Positions 1-28,284 of a DNA stretch of 64,000 nt are shown one piece after another. How positions within the stretch are numbered: position 1 is the stretch's first letter; the number at the start of each line of letters is the position of its first letter. Source of the DNA: Centroberyx gerrardi (Eukaryota > Chordata > Actinopteri > Beryciformes > Berycidae); the NCBI RefSeq assembly GCF_048128805.1, contig NC_135998.1, forward strand, positions 29,990,992 to 30,054,991, in the 5' to 3' direction. A program made the position numbers and the translations under genes. The notes below the pieces were generated by a model. The model was not told the DNA's origin and made no database searches. It saw only the letters and a list, made by a program, of their open reading frames with translations.

Positions 1-1417
1 TACCGAGTGACGGCAAGGTAGGTCCAGTCCTCAGCAATTTCTGATATTAAAGTCAGAAATTTGTGAGAGGAAAAAAAACTCAGAAATTTGCGAGAAAAAA
101 ACTCAGACTGTTTTTTTTTTGTGACGAATTTATGAGTTTTTTTCTCAGAAAATGACCCCTATTATTATTAGTATTATTATTATTATCATACTGTAATAAT
201 ATTGTAATAAGAAGAAAATGAAGACTTGCACTATTGTTTCCAAGACTATGTAACAGTACTATTATCACTACAATTCAAGTATACATAAAAAAAATATATA
301 TATTAATAACTGAGTATCAGTTAATATCAATATCAGTCTGCATGTCCACTGAGCAGTTAAGCAGCCGTTAAGTAAACCATCAAATTGAAGCCATAATGGA
401 GAGCTGGTTATTCTGACCTGTGAAGTGACCTGTGAACACACCTGTGTGTGTTTCTAAACATGACTTTTCAGTCGTGTCTTAAAGAAGGTACAGAGTTTGC
501 TAATCATATTTCCTCTGGCAGGTTGTTCCAAAGTTCAGGAACATTTTTTTCTTTAACCCAGCAGTCAACTGAGTCTGTTTGTAGATCTACTATGCCTCTG
601 TACATGGGGCGTTAAAAGCTTAGTAATATAAACCGAGGCCAAACCATTTATAAATTAGTTTGAACTAGTGTCTTTGGGAGAAAGTTTGAATCTTCAGCAT
701 TCTTCCTAGTGGTGAGTAGTCTGAATGTTATTTGATGAAAATCCTGTTTTTTATTTTTATTTTGTCTCTTTCTGAGAGACTGAGAGACTCTTGCTTAGCT
801 CATTGCTGTGGTGTCATCCCACAGATCACCTGTCAATCAAACAGTGTGTCCAGAACTGTGACTAGAGGATTTTTCCCAGGAAACAGCAAACATAAAAGCT
901 TTCATGAACTGGCTATAGGTTGAATCACTATTTTGTTACATCATATTTGGGCCAGAGTCCCAGCCTCAGCACACATGATACCTGATACTATAGACCTTAT
1001 AAGGGAGAGTCTCATTGAAAACATGCTGCTCATTTTGTCATAGACATTGAGGTTGTTAGTTGAAGTGCCTAACACCAATCAATTTTTAATATAACTTGAA
1101 ATAAGTCAACCATGCCTATTAGCAATAGATTTTATACCATTATAATGGTTTGCCATACTCATCACAAAATTCTCCACCAGTGCCTCCTTTCTGCTATCTG
1201 ACATCACAGTTTCTTTAACTACCTATACCTGAATATGATATTTTCATAATTGACAGGTTTCTCTGCCTGGTAGATCAATAAATGAAAAAATAAAAAGAGT
1301 GCTTTCCTGGATCTTTCTATATCATTATTTTTGAGGAATCCAGCACCTAACCTAAAACATGAAGCTGTGTGGCTGAGGAGAAATAATGGGACACAACGCC
1401 TTCCATTCAGTCATTAA
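1..1417. other. Gene-free upstream flank
   Basis: No coding exon is recognisable here. The first 300 bases are A/T-rich with short homopolymer and ATT runs. About 470-730 reads like an old dispersed repeat, but I cannot assign a family. Short open frames in this stretch have no recognisable protein similarity. Confidence 0.5.
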
Positions 1418-1690
1418 AGGAGAAATCCAACCTGAAACACTTAAATACTGTTCAAAAACAGCTATTGGCGATGTGGTTTGCATTTCCCCAAACACCCACC
1501 TTTGATTGAAAGCAACAAGTTCACGCCTGTTCTCTGGAGGTTGCTGAAAGGCATTCTGGGAAATGTAGGAAATCACTAACTGAGGTAGAAGTAGACGAGG
1601 CAGGCTGAGGGAAAGTGGATACACCCAAAAAAGTAACTCCTGGAAAACATTGAACATCAGATTGATGGTGTCTAACAGTGTAAGAGGATT
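1418..1690. mobile_element. MITE abutting the thnsl2 first coding exon
   Basis: The stretch begins TTAAAGGAGAAATCCAACC and shares most of its right half with 43250-43310 plus 43671-43790, including the phrases CAACAAGTTCACGCCTG and TCTAACAGTGTAAGAGGAT. The second copy ends in GGTGGAGTTTTCCTTTAG, which is roughly the reverse complement of this left end, so the family has terminal inverted repeats of about 18 bp. In this copy the right terminus is missing, and its sequence runs directly into the pyrimidine tract before the thnsl2 exon. The family name is unknown to me. Confidence 0.65.
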
Positions 1691-1731
1691 TTTCCCTGTG
1701 TATTTCATATCTCCATTCACAGATTTGCACG

Positions 1732-6283
<4,552 letters not shown>

Positions 6284-6732
6284 TTGTAAACGATATTATC
6301 ATATATATTTCATTTCAATTCTGAAATCCTGAGAGAAGATTTTCAAATCTGTTCATCAGTAAGAGTTATGATTTCATCTTTTTGTGTAGTCATTAGTGTA
6401 TAAGGCAGTATAAGAGCAACCCTAAACAATGTAATTTCAGAGATTGATTTTACTGACAAACATTAATTGAATCAGTAATTTGTATTTCTAAATGCTGTTT
6501 ATGGGTTAGGTGACATTGTGTTAGTTTGTCCTTGGTCCATGGCGTTTCTTATCTGGACTGTTGGTGGAAAAAGCCTTTCATTGCCCCATGGACTTTGGTC
6601 TCAGCGTGCTGCCATATGACTCACCTTTTATTTACAATGAGATAATACAACTCAAAACAATCAAAAACCATTCCCAATGTTTCATTTCTCCTACAATAGC
6701 TTGTGGAACACAAATGTAAATTTAGGCTAATG

Positions 6733-6738
6733 AATAAA
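6733..6738 (+). terminator. Candidate poly(A) signal of thnsl2
   Basis: AATAAA lies about 450 bases after the thnsl2 stop codon, the first such hexamer on this strand in a suitable position. The real 3' end has not been seen. Confidence 0.5.
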
Positions 6739-7261
6739 AAGTAGCAGTTTTCTATACAGTTTAATTCTTTCAGTGCAAACTTGACACACCATTTTAAGTG
6801 TTTAAGTCTATAATTAATTTACATTTACTTTTCAGGCTACTTTTTTAGCTGAGGCTCTTATCCAGAGGAACTTACACTGACTGCAATGTTAAGCTTAATT
6901 TCCCAGATCACTAGAAGCAACAAGCAACCAAAAAATACAGAGTGCAAAGGTCAGGGCCTTAGTGTCCTTACAGTATTCCTGTGATCATAAAACCATCATG
7001 TAGAAGCGAAGTGCAGGGAACAGAAATGGAATAAGAGCTCTGTGTCCATCGAGCCACGTTTTACCACACCGTTTATTTATCTGTTGTGTTCTAATACAAA
7101 ACATCCATTCCAGGTAAAACTGACACTTCCCTTTGTTAGCCACGCCTACCAAGGGTGCAATGTGTGTAATTACAGGTTTCTGCCATTAGATGGCGCTCAG
7201 CTCACATAAAGCTTGGACATCATTTAACCTATAGGCGATTACATAAGACTGTAGGCTGTAA

Positions 7262-8170
7262 TAACAATCTCTATTAATAATAGTCTTTATTTATATAGCA
7301 CTTTTCAAAACAGTTACAAAGTGTTTCACATAAAAAGACTAATAGAATAAAATAGAAAGATCAATGAGGTAAAGCAGTAATAGAAATTAGAAAAACAGAG
7401 AATTAAACAAATATATAAAGAAATAAAATAAGGTCAAATAAGTACATCAGCCATATGGATAAAACAAATAGGGATAGTGACCTATTATAGTCTTTAACCT
7501 GGACACAGGAACAGCCAGGAGGTTCCTGCCTGAGGATCTCATGAGATCAAAAGCTCAGACAGATAACTCGGGGCCAGGCCATGCAAAGCCTTTAAAGTTA
7601 TCAATAAAGCCTTAAAGTCAGTTGTAAAACCAACAGGCAGCCAGTGAAGAGAGCCAAAATGGGAGAGATATTTTTTATTTATATACGTATATATATAGAT
7701 TTTTAGAGTTTTATTCTTTGGTTAAGGCAGGTAAACAGGGCATTACAGAGGTCAAAGTGAGATGAAATAAAAGCATGTAGGCCTATAATGCTCTTTTTTT
7801 TCAATGTTCCTGACATGGAAAAAGCATAACTGGACAAGCGTTTTTAGTATTTTGCTCAAAATTAAGGGTCCAATAGCACTCCTAAGGTCTTGGAGGCACG
7901 CTGAATACGTTGATTTAGGTCGAATTTGGCTGGAAACACTCTCAGAGCTTATCACAAGGACTTCTGTTTTGTCTAAATTTGATTGTAAAAATATTTGACA
8001 TACTCAAGATCCATTAAACAGTTGTGCAGAGAGGCCAACTTGAGGTTCAGCTGTGTATCATCGGCATAACAACGGAAGGAGATGCCATGCCGTCTGACTA
8101 TGTCACTCAGAGGAAGCAAAGGGAAAAAGAATTGGTCTAAGAATCGAGCCTTGAGGCACACCACGTGTCC
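7262..8170 (-). mobile_element. L2-like LINE 3' fragment (dead)
   Basis: On the minus strand, 8164-7973 encodes a reverse transcriptase piece with the catalytic box in the context FRCYADDTQLNL, preceded by LPLSDIVRRHGIS, which is typical of fish L2/Maui-type LINEs. The 3' side down to 7262 ends in the tail AAGTGCTATATAAATAAAG plus ATT units, the same kind of tail as the LINE at 59600-61835. The frame is short and stops soon after, so this is a decayed 5'-truncated insertion between thnsl2 and dqx1. Confidence 0.75.
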
Positions 8171-10540
8171 ATAAGTTCCTTAAAAGAGATCAGCCTAAAC
8201 TGACTCAAACTAGTCTGTCTCGATAAGAACAGGACACACCAGTGAAGAAAACAGGGTGGGAAATTCCAGACCTAATATCCTTAAACTTAATAAAGGTTAG
8301 AAACTTTTCACAGTCCACATTTGAGAAAACGGAGACACCAGTTCACAAGGCAATCAACAGTATTAATCAATAGTGTTGAATAAGAACCTGGGATTATGTT
8401 ATTGGTAGCTGAGAAATAGCCTATATCATTTGCTTTAGCATCTTTAATTTGGCTAGTTGATGTGAGTGCAGCACTATTGCCAGGAGTGTAACTGTGATAG
8501 GCTTTACAGTAGATAAAAAATAATGTGACCGTCTAGTTAGTAATATGTTGATTAAAAAAAGTGAGAATATTTTCTCATAAAAATTGCTATAGCATTTGGA
8601 GGCAAAGTTATTTTTGATAGGAAGTAAATAATAGACTTTTAGAATTGGCCATCTGAAGCGTTGATTTAGGATTGTTTTTTCCCAAATACAAGTGGCTGAA
8701 TTAAAGCAAAGAAATGATCAAATACAAGTTGTCATAACACATAGGTTGTTAATTTATTTTTTTATAAAGTGCCTGAACGTCCCTTTACTATCCATACTAA
8801 CTTGGCTCATGTAACACTGACCATACTCTCCATTTCTACCTGCCTTTGATAAAAAATACAGCCCGAGCTGCCCGAGTGAAATGGAAGAGGATTTGAGGAC
8901 ATCTATAGGCTGAAGTGCGTGAAGATTTTTTTTCCTTTCCAAGTATCCACGAGGATGTTTGTTTGCGTTCAGCTCGAGCTCAACATGCCCAATTCCACAC
9001 CTACGTACCCCAGTCGCGCTCGTGCGTCAGTAGGCTCGTTTGAGATGACGACCTGCACGCCTGGAAAACAGACGAGAGTAGCCGAGTGCAGTCAGGCGAG
9101 GAATCAACAAGCCGAACACTCCCGACTGCACACTCACCGCTCTTTTTCTTCTTCAGTTTTGTTTAACGGCGGTTGATAAACAATTTAAAAGGTGCATTAC
9201 CGCCACCCACACTCACTGCTCTAACGACCCAGACCTTCACGTTAGTTATTTTTTATTTTAATGTAGGTATTACTGGTGGCATTTATGGAAAATATTACAT
9301 AGCGTTCTAATAAAATAATATACGGACTGCTCATGGAGTGACATCTTGGAACAGATGTCAAACTGAAGTTTCTTCATTTCACTGTGGGTGTGTGATACAA
9401 CAATAAGTTCTTGTCATGGGTCATACTCAGTAGTCGATTTGAGGGGGGATGCCATCCCCCTTGAAATAACAATTGTCAAAAACCATCCCCTTTGTAAAAC
9501 TGCCATCCCCCATTTCATCCCTCTTCATGGCACTAAGATATCATTTAGCCTAATCAAGAAATGTGTAAGCCATTTACGTTAAAGTCACGTTAAGTTGTCC
9601 TCTGTCTTTGACCCATCCTAACTACTTAGGAGCAGTGGGCAGCCACAATGCAGTGCCCAGGGACCAACTCCAATACTGAGGCCAGTGCCTTGGTTAAGGG
9701 CAATGGCAGGAGTATGTGTGTGTGTGGCTGCCGCGCAGTGCTCTGCGCTCCGTATATTTTCCTGCTTTTTGTCAATCACATGCCTGATATGTGTTTAGAT
9801 TGGCTATTTGTTTTGTTTTAGATCAGTAGTCCAAAGTTAGGGCAGTGAGAGAATGATAAAGGAATTTGACAACATTTTAAATCAGGGTCCGTGGCCTAAA
9901 TTGTGTCTATTTGGGGGCCTTAACCTGAAATGTTTGAGATCCCCTGATTTAGACGGTGCATGACACTGAGTGCAGGTGCATTTGTCTCGTTCACTGGCGG
10001 ACCAAGGGTCGGTAGGCGTGGTGTACACAACGTTGTGGGACATTAGAATAATACAGCGTTTTCCCTGCTAAAGATAACTATGGATATCGTAGATTAAATA
10101 CAAAATCATCATTAATCATCATTAAATGCAATATCATAAATCATTCAATTTGAGATTAATTTTGCGCATAAAAAATGGGATTTAGGTCTGAAAAAATCCG
10201 ACTGGATCTTTAATGTTACCTTCATGTGCTGTCGGAAATATCGCAATTACAAACTGAGCGCTCAACAAAGTGGTAAATAAGAATGGGGAAAGGTGGAATT
10301 TTCTGAAAGACAAGACTAGAATCTACTCTCAATAAATTTGTGTTAATGGAGAAGTTCCTAGATGTGACCTTCTGTTGCAGATATGTTCTGTCAAAAAAGC
10401 TAATGTTTGGACCAAATTACACCCTGGCCAAAATTATTTAACTGGCATGAAACCAGTATTACCGTAAACTAGCTGTCACTTGTTAATCTTTTAAAACATA
10501 AAATATAGTTTTACGAGCAGCCCTGAACGCAGCACGGGGT
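8171..10540. other. Gene-free spacer between thnsl2 and dqx1
   Basis: No exon with recognisable coding similarity. Around 9826-9960 there are faint hAT-MITE-like ends (CAGTAGTCC, then GAGATCCCCTGATTT). A C-rich block at 9440-9530 repeats ATCCCCC/CATCCCC. Otherwise I see nothing supported. Confidence 0.45.
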
Positions 10541-10584
10541 TTGACAGCTCCTCCCCCCTGACTGTTGACTCCAGTCAGACGGCC

Positions 10585-10596
10585 AAACATGGCGGC
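10585..10596 (+). promoter_or_regulatory. YY1-type motif, probable dqx1 core promoter
   Basis: AAACATGGCGGC matches the known YY1 motif AAnATGGCGGC, which typically sits at or just after the start site of CpG-rich vertebrate promoters. The surroundings (10530-10880) are richer in CpG than the flanks. The motif itself contains an ATG giving a five-codon frame (MAAGS, then stop), a possible upstream ORF if it is transcribed. Assignment to dqx1 rests on strand and on dqx1 being the next gene downstream. Confidence 0.55.
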
Positions 10597-10882
10597 TGGT
10601 AGCTAGATGAACCTGACAACACCTTCAGTTTTTATCATCAATGTCAGCAGTCCCGAATTAACCTGGGCTTTTAAGGAATCACGGAAAGAGACTGTGAACG
10701 GTTGTCGACCATTATTCACCTTTCCCGGTTTTTATCCAGTCGTTATCCGATATGTGAAAGCGGTTTTTTGTGCCACACAGTAGACACCAACGTTAGAATA
10801 CAACAGTAAACTGACACAACAGTCGTCTGACAGCGGGCTGTTTCTGCTTAATTTGTGCCTCTTCTGCCGATATGTTTCAGAG
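10597..10882 (+). other. Probable non-coding first exon of dqx1, with upstream ORF start
   Basis: A strong donor (CAGAG then GTAAGAG) ends the exon at 10882. The matching acceptor before the coding exon is at 14622-14623 (TCTCTGCAG). The exon's last ATG (10872) reads M-F-Q-R and then meets TAA after the junction, a four-codon upstream ORF. The exon start is not determined; I inferred it from the YY1 site and the donor. Confidence 0.5.
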
Positions 10883-12791
10883 GTAAGAGATGTTTTTACT
10901 TTAATTTTGTATTTGTGTGTGTTTTATTATTGCCTTATACGCCTGTGTGGGTGTCAGCTGACACGTCGCTCCTGGCAGGTCTGAATGGCAGCCCAAGAGA
11001 TAAGGAATGGGGAGAATAGGCGGTAGGTGTTGTGAAAGACAGGAACAATACAAGTGTCCTCCACCTAGATAGACTGTTATTAGCTAGGGCAGACAGTAAT
11101 GATACGGAGCTATTCTGGCCTATAGACTTGGCTCACATTTGCTCTCACAATGTTACACACAATACATATATTTACAACACATTTTTTCACTAACGGAAAA
11201 AAAGCTGTTTGTAATGTAAAGCAATGGGTCATCTTTGCTGATGTAATTCACAACATGCTTCCTTTTTGTGTACAGTAAGCTGTACATAAACTGGCATTAT
11301 GGCTCCACCCATGGGCGATTCATATTTTTTTTTTTTTATTACTGGTGATCCTCATGGAACGCATCATTGTGTTTTATATAGAAATGCAGGCTGGCCTTCC
11401 CTTTCTTTGAGGCAGGATGAGCACTGGCACATATTTATTTATAAGGCCCAGATTGGGAGATTACCTCCTTATATTTCAAATCTCTTAATCTGGAGCACTG
11501 GGCCCTACCAGACTCGTTCTTCCAACAACCTCATGCTTCAGGTTCCTATAGAGTCAATTCTGGACTTGGAAAAAGTGCTGTTAGCTACTGTGCTCTTTAC
11601 ACTTGAAACCCTGATACATGTGAGTCTGTTTAGTGGTCTTATCTGGTCTCAAGAGGTGTCTAACTGTACCTGTTTTAAATATGAATAAATATAATGTGAT
11701 AATCCCTATCACTCCAGGGATGCAGACTGTATAATGTTACCTTTCATGTGTTCACAGTAGGGTTAGACATATATATTGGTTTGGTGATATATGGGGCTGA
11801 TGTTGACCTTTTATGAAAAAGCAGATCTGCTCCAATCAGTGTGGTCCACCTCTGATATGATGGATATCATGCAGCTTGATTGATTACATATTTGTTGTGG
11901 AATTGATCAATACTAAACTGGTTGTCAGTGGAAGACTTTAGCCTAAATTGATTCTAACCTTGTTGAACACTCTAAGTGTACTTGGCATCTTAGAAGATCC
12001 CCACGTATTTGTAAAGTAGGCCTATTGACATGGACTTATTGACATGTGGCTTATGAAGCTTCTGTCACGAGGGACAAAGACTCTCACTGTTGTGAGTCAG
12101 ACTTTGCATTATCCCTCACCTGAATAGCTCATTTGAATACTGCTGGTACTGGTATCATTTCTGTTGGAAGAGTGCTAAGATAGCATGTCCCTCTGTGTCA
12201 GTGCATACACACTCTTGGAAGTTACCATCCTGTAGCTCTGTCTCTAAACCAACTGCTGTTACTATTTATTACCGTGGCATTTGTCGTCAGCCAAGTGTGA
12301 TCGGTGTGATCTTGTGCTACTCATAATGTCTGCACAATCCTGTGTACCTCCCAGTTGGATATGTTACGCAAACGATGCTAAATGTTAAAGTCTAAATAGC
12401 GTACAAATTTGTAAGCAAGGGTGAAAGTAAAGCACAGTGACAATATTGTCAGAATATCGAAACCTCACGGAGAAGACGGGAAATGAAAGGTCCATAGTTC
12501 ACAACATTACAGACATTATCATTATCAGGCTGTAGTAGAAGTGTGTCCTGGTAGTATATTTTGTCACCTAAATGTTATGTTTTCATTCTATGAATTCTTT
12601 ACTCTGATATGACATTGAAGTTTCCCATTTCTTCCTATGTTCTTGTTTATAGTAAGTATTGTTGTTGAGCAACTTTTGATTTTTGTTCAGTCAGAACATG
12701 AAGTAGCTGATTGCTAACATTGGCTAACGTTATGGATTAACATTATGGATGTTCCATAATGTCACCTCTGGACGATGTTGAAGTATAGTTT

Positions 12792-12840
12792 TGGCGTGTA
12801 CATATATATATGATATATATATATATATCTATATATATAT
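12792..12840. repeat. (TA)n-rich tract
   Basis: Imperfect TATATA repeat in the long 5' intron of dqx1. Confidence 0.9.
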
Positions 12841-14684
12841 TGTCCAAAGACCAGTTGAGTTTGCCTTTGTTTTCATCTGCGTTCTGTCTTCCTGGTAGGG
12901 TTTCCCACCCTGAGTATGATGTAAATCAAATATGGCCTCCACATGAATAAGGCAATTGACAAAGCTTTTCTAAACAACGATGACCCAGCAAGCCAGTGTT
13001 GTGCCAGCAGGCCTTACTGTCACTAACTTTGCCCATCATTCAGTGAATACAGTATGACAGCTGTACTTGCACAGCAGTTGTCCCCTAAACAATAACATTT
13101 GCCTAAACAGATTGAAGTCTACGTCTAGGCCTGCTGTCAGACACAGTCAGTGGCATCTCAGTGTTGTGTTGTAGTGTTTAGTGTACATGACCACAGGGTG
13201 GAGGCAGGCATTCCAGAGGTAAATTCCAAACATGCTATAGGTACTGTATCTCCGCAGGGCCCATCTGGGAGAATGGGGGAAATCTTCAACACGGTCAGGA
13301 AGTGCTGCCAAACAATTTACAAAATTCTTTAGCCTTGAGATCTTCGGAAACTAATGACAGTATACACCCTCATCCATTTTTTCTTTGCCAACAGCATAGC
13401 CTACAAGACACTTTCAAGACATTCCCAATCTCCTCCCCCTTAACTACTGGCATTTTCAACTGCTCAATGATGGAGGTCGTTGCTACAAGCGAGCTACCAG
13501 CATCGCAGGCCATTTCAGCTATGAAGGCTAAAACCCCTCATTCTCAAGCCAAAAAACAGAAGATATCTTTTCCACTGATGTCAATTTATTGAGATCGGAT
13601 TAGTCTGCAATTTTCCTTCCCACCGCACTTCACAACGATGTTTGGTACCTGGAAATAGAGGCTGAGAGAAACCTCTCTGCTTCACCCTCCTCTCAGTCGC
13701 TATATGACTTAGTGTCTCCTCTGACTTCACTGCCAGCTAAAAGTCATCATCTAACTAGCCCTGCAGGCAGCTCATAAGACCTAGAACTCATGAGACATTG
13801 CTGCTCCTATGACTGAAGCAAAATGATCTGTCTTGCTGTGTTTTTCCCATTAAGCTGTGGATATTGCCGATAAATAGCCTATGCACAGGCCTAGGAGGCC
13901 CTTAACATTTGCTTGTGAGTTAGGTCAGTGGTTGTGAAAGTGGGGTTTGGGGAGCCCCAGAGGTCCTTGAGGGGTTTCCAAGGGGTGTGTCCACCAAAGA
14001 CTGTGAAAAAAGCACTGGCAGTGTTTTTCTGTTATTTCCTATGGAAAAGTTGGTACGACCCAAAACAGGTACCTCACCTCTTTTTAGCGCTTAGCGGCAT
14101 TAGCGTTGGACCTGTTCTCAAGTTGAAACAATTTCAACTTTGTCCTAAGCACACCGCTCATCAATGCCACTTCAGAACTCCACGAACCTATAAGAATGAA
14201 GCAGGGGCGGGACCAAGAGCCGGCATCCTGCCATTTTGTAGCTGACGTTTATGTTAGCCTAGGCATCTTGTTTGTCCTGGCACTGGTTGGCATCCTGCAG
14301 TATCTATTATTTAGCCAACTAATAATGCAAAACAAAGGTTGACTTGAAACGAGAAGAACAATACAGCTATACAATTCTACACTAAATCAACCACAAAATC
14401 TTATCAAATGAGGGTCTGAGAGGCCTAAGGGGTGTCTATTTGAGTCTATAAGTCAGTCTGAAACAGTCAATATAGCCTAGCATCTTGTTCCCTTTTAGCA
14501 GCGTTGTGCTTTCAACAAATGAAAGTTGAAAGTTTTATTACAGTAACACTCATTTGACTGTATCCTTCCCTCCATGTAGTCGTCTCTCACTGTTCTTTTC
14601 TGTCCCTCTTTGCCTCTCTGCAGGTAATCTCAGGCTCCTTTGTGAACCAGCCCCTTCCTCCCTCCTCATCCCCGTCCCCTGGTG

Positions 14685-25486
<10,802 letters not shown>

Positions 25487-26091
25487 GGAGGCGGAACGGA
25501 CGAAAGTAGAGAAGTGATGCAAAATGTCCTCAGGAGAAAGACGCTGAACAATGTCCTGTCACTTGCTTTATTGTATGATCTGTCGAGGCTTGGTACTATC
25601 TAGCAATCTACTTTTAGAAGCCATTATTTGTCTGTGAAGTCTCATTTGAGATGAAATGATTCGGTATGTGATTTCAAAGGGGACTTTCACTGGGAGCTGT
25701 CTTTTAAAAACCAAGTTAATACTGGAAAACAGTAATATATCATGTAGAGTTTTCGTCAAAGTCTAGGAGACCTCAGCAAACGGCAATACACATGACTTCA
25801 ATGAACTGAGACTGTTATTGGATGACCTTTGATCTCTATGCAGATGCCCAATCAGAGACGGACTGATGGACAGCTCTCACTGTGTTCTACGATGGATATA
25901 CCAGCATTGCACAGAGCTTCTATTTTCATGGTTTTACATCCATTTTTTGATACTCTTTGTATAAAGTTTGGGTATTGTGTTTTAATCCTGCCTTTTTCTC
26001 TCCAACAATGCGTGAAGAATGAAGAATCTTTGTGTAAAATGGATACATATTGTCCCTATTTAATAGGCTATGTCTGTCAATATGAACAACA

Positions 26092-26097
26092 AATAAA
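26092..26097 (+). terminator. Candidate poly(A) signal of dqx1
   Basis: AATAAA about 600 bases after the dqx1 stop, followed within 10 bases by GT-rich sequence (GATGTGTGTTTG), as expected of a downstream element. Confidence 0.7.
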
Positions 26098-26820
26098 AGA
26101 TGTGTGTTTGTCAAACAGTTGATGTTTGAAATATGGCAGTTGAGTGATAATAGGCTTGGGCGATATCCAAAATGTAATATCACGATACTGTCCCGCCAAA
26201 ATATCGCGATATACAGTATTATCACGGGGGTATTTTATTTTATTTCTTCCAAAATTCTAGGCTATAAACATAATAATATATATTAAAGTGCTGTGCTCTC
26301 CACATCTCAGTATAGTTTCAGTCCAGACTAAAAAAAACAAGCAATTATAATAATTTAGAATAAAATTGTTAGCGAGAATTAAGACAGACCAGCAAATAAT
26401 ATGCTTTCAAAATAGATTATAGTGCGCTTCACTGTGGACTTTGCCCATTCGTTCAGGTCATGTGTGCACTTTCATCTGGCCGGAGGACTGTGCTGTTTAT
26501 TATCTTGGTAAGTATTCCTGCTCACTTGTGAGACCAACAGTCCTATTTTCCTATATTTTCATGTGGAAATGAATCATGGTGACTTGTAAAAGAGTTGTGA
26601 AATGACCACAAATTAAGTGTTTTTATTTGCCATTTCAGCTACAAAGGCAGTAGCTCTGGTCAGGCCACATTGTTACATGCAAGAAGGTAAACATTATCTA
26701 AATAACATTTAAATATGTGTGTAGTGCAAGTCCATTTCTGCGATTGTATGGCTGCTATAATTATATTTCTCTCTTAGATATTAAATTGTCTCTCCTTACA
26801 TCTATGGGTAATACCTATAA

Positions 26821-27386
26821 ATCAGAAGTGTGACCAAGTCAACTTTGCTTGAGTCCCAACTCAGTCGCAAGTCTTGAGGCACAAGTCTCAAGTCAAGTCC
26901 CAAGTCTAAATGTAGATTACCAAGTCAAGTCCATGTCATTAATGTCAAGTCTCAAGTCTAAATGTAGAACAGCAAGTCAAGTCAGAACAAATCAAGAGTC
27001 CAGTATCAATTTAATATCTTAAAGAAAACTAAATATCTAGGACTTTTCAATGCAATATGGTTTTAATAGGATAAAAACTTGGTAAGAGCATCATGAGTTT
27101 GATTTCTAGAATCAGTTTCAACTTCAATAAATTCAATCATTCCATACAAATTCAGAAAACAGAATTTAAATTCAGTCGTCTGCTGGAACAAATCTCATCA
27201 CTTTCAATCTAAGTCATTTACACAAACACAAGATCTCAAGTCAAGACTTTAGAAACCTTTTCAAGTCATCAAAGTACAAGTCAAAGTCAAGTCCCAAGTC
27301 ACCAGAACCCAAGTCAAGTCAAGTCAAGTCTCAAGTCTTCTCTTCATGCATCAAGTCAAGTCTCAAGCAATTCAAACTGTGACTCT
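26821..27386. repeat. CAAGTC-rich dispersed repeat, copy 1
   Basis: About 550 bases rich in CAAGTCAAGTCTCAAGTC units. Nearly the same sequence recurs in the same orientation at 38286-38860, on the other side of smyd1. The unit core AATCAAGAGTCCAGTATCAA is shared exactly. Family unknown. Confidence 0.85.
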
Positions 27387-28093
27387 TCAATAAATTTGAA
27401 TCCTGAAAATATCTAAAAAAGTCTAATTTGTATTGCTCTGATGTGGTTTTCATGCTCGTTAAACCATTCAGTGACACCTGCTGTCCTGTGGATGGGGACA
27501 TTGTCTTGGTGGAAGATTCAGGTTTGATCAGGACAGAAATCCTCCACAGCATGAACATGATCAGTCAGAATGATCGCTGCTTCTCAGTCAAAGAGTACAG
27601 TATGCATTTCCCTCCTTGCTGCCCCTAGCTGATGATGTCTTCCCCTCAGACCTCCATGCCAACATCACCTTAGTCCCTGTTCTTCATGACACATCAGCAA
27701 GTTGAGCAGTCTTCATCACTGAAGGATATTCGCCTCTATGTGCCTTGCTTGGAGAACACAGTCTGAATACTTACTGCCAGAGAGCAAAGGTCACTCTTTC
27801 TTGACCCATGCAACAAGCTAATGATTCCACCTCTAGTTTGCACTGACCCTGTTCTGGCTGGTAATCACGGTCACTGAGTGTATGACCTGAACTCATGTTT
27901 ACTCTGGCTGCTCTGCCTCTTTTGTCTTCCCAGACCGCGACTCTTGGCAGCACTGCCTTCAAGAGGATAAATAAACACGAGCATATGACTTGTCTCTGCT
28001 TTTCGAATTAAAAACAAAATCCAAATACGGTCTGTTCTACGGATTGTTTCTCGTCTGTGTGCAAGTGACGACGACACGCGTGGCATCTTCACC
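27387..28093. other. Spacer between dqx1 and the smyd1 3' end
   Basis: Contains no exon I can support. Short frames on both strands between 27331 and 27628 have no similarity I recognise, and may be an old repeat. Confidence 0.4.
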
Positions 28094-28099
28094 TTTATT
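28094..28099 (-). terminator. Candidate poly(A) signal of smyd1
   Basis: TTTATT on the plus strand reads AATAAA on the minus strand, about 190 bases after the smyd1 stop codon. Confidence 0.6.
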
Positions 28100-28284
28100 A
28101 TACGTGCGACATCTTGTGATACATCTGCACATGTTGGTTTTTACACAGAACAGCATACAGCGCATGCTCACACCAACTGGCAGGTCAGAAAGATACAGCA
28201 GTGCTTTAGAGGACAGATTTACATGTCAATGTACAATACAACATAGTCAGAAAATGGACAAGGCTTCATGAGTCTTGAAGGTGC

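Noticed and set aside
13302-14245. Two plus-strand frames (96 and 105 codons) upstream of the dqx1 coding exon
   Set aside because: They lie in the 5' intron; the second overlaps hAT-MITE-like sequence near 13928. No similarity or splice support.
14682-14684. GTG as the dqx1 start codon
   Set aside because: Vertebrate nuclear genes rarely start at GTG, and two ATGs follow directly in the same frame.
25829-26122. 97-codon frame after dqx1
   Set aside because: It lies in the dqx1 3' UTR just before the poly(A) signal and resembles no family.
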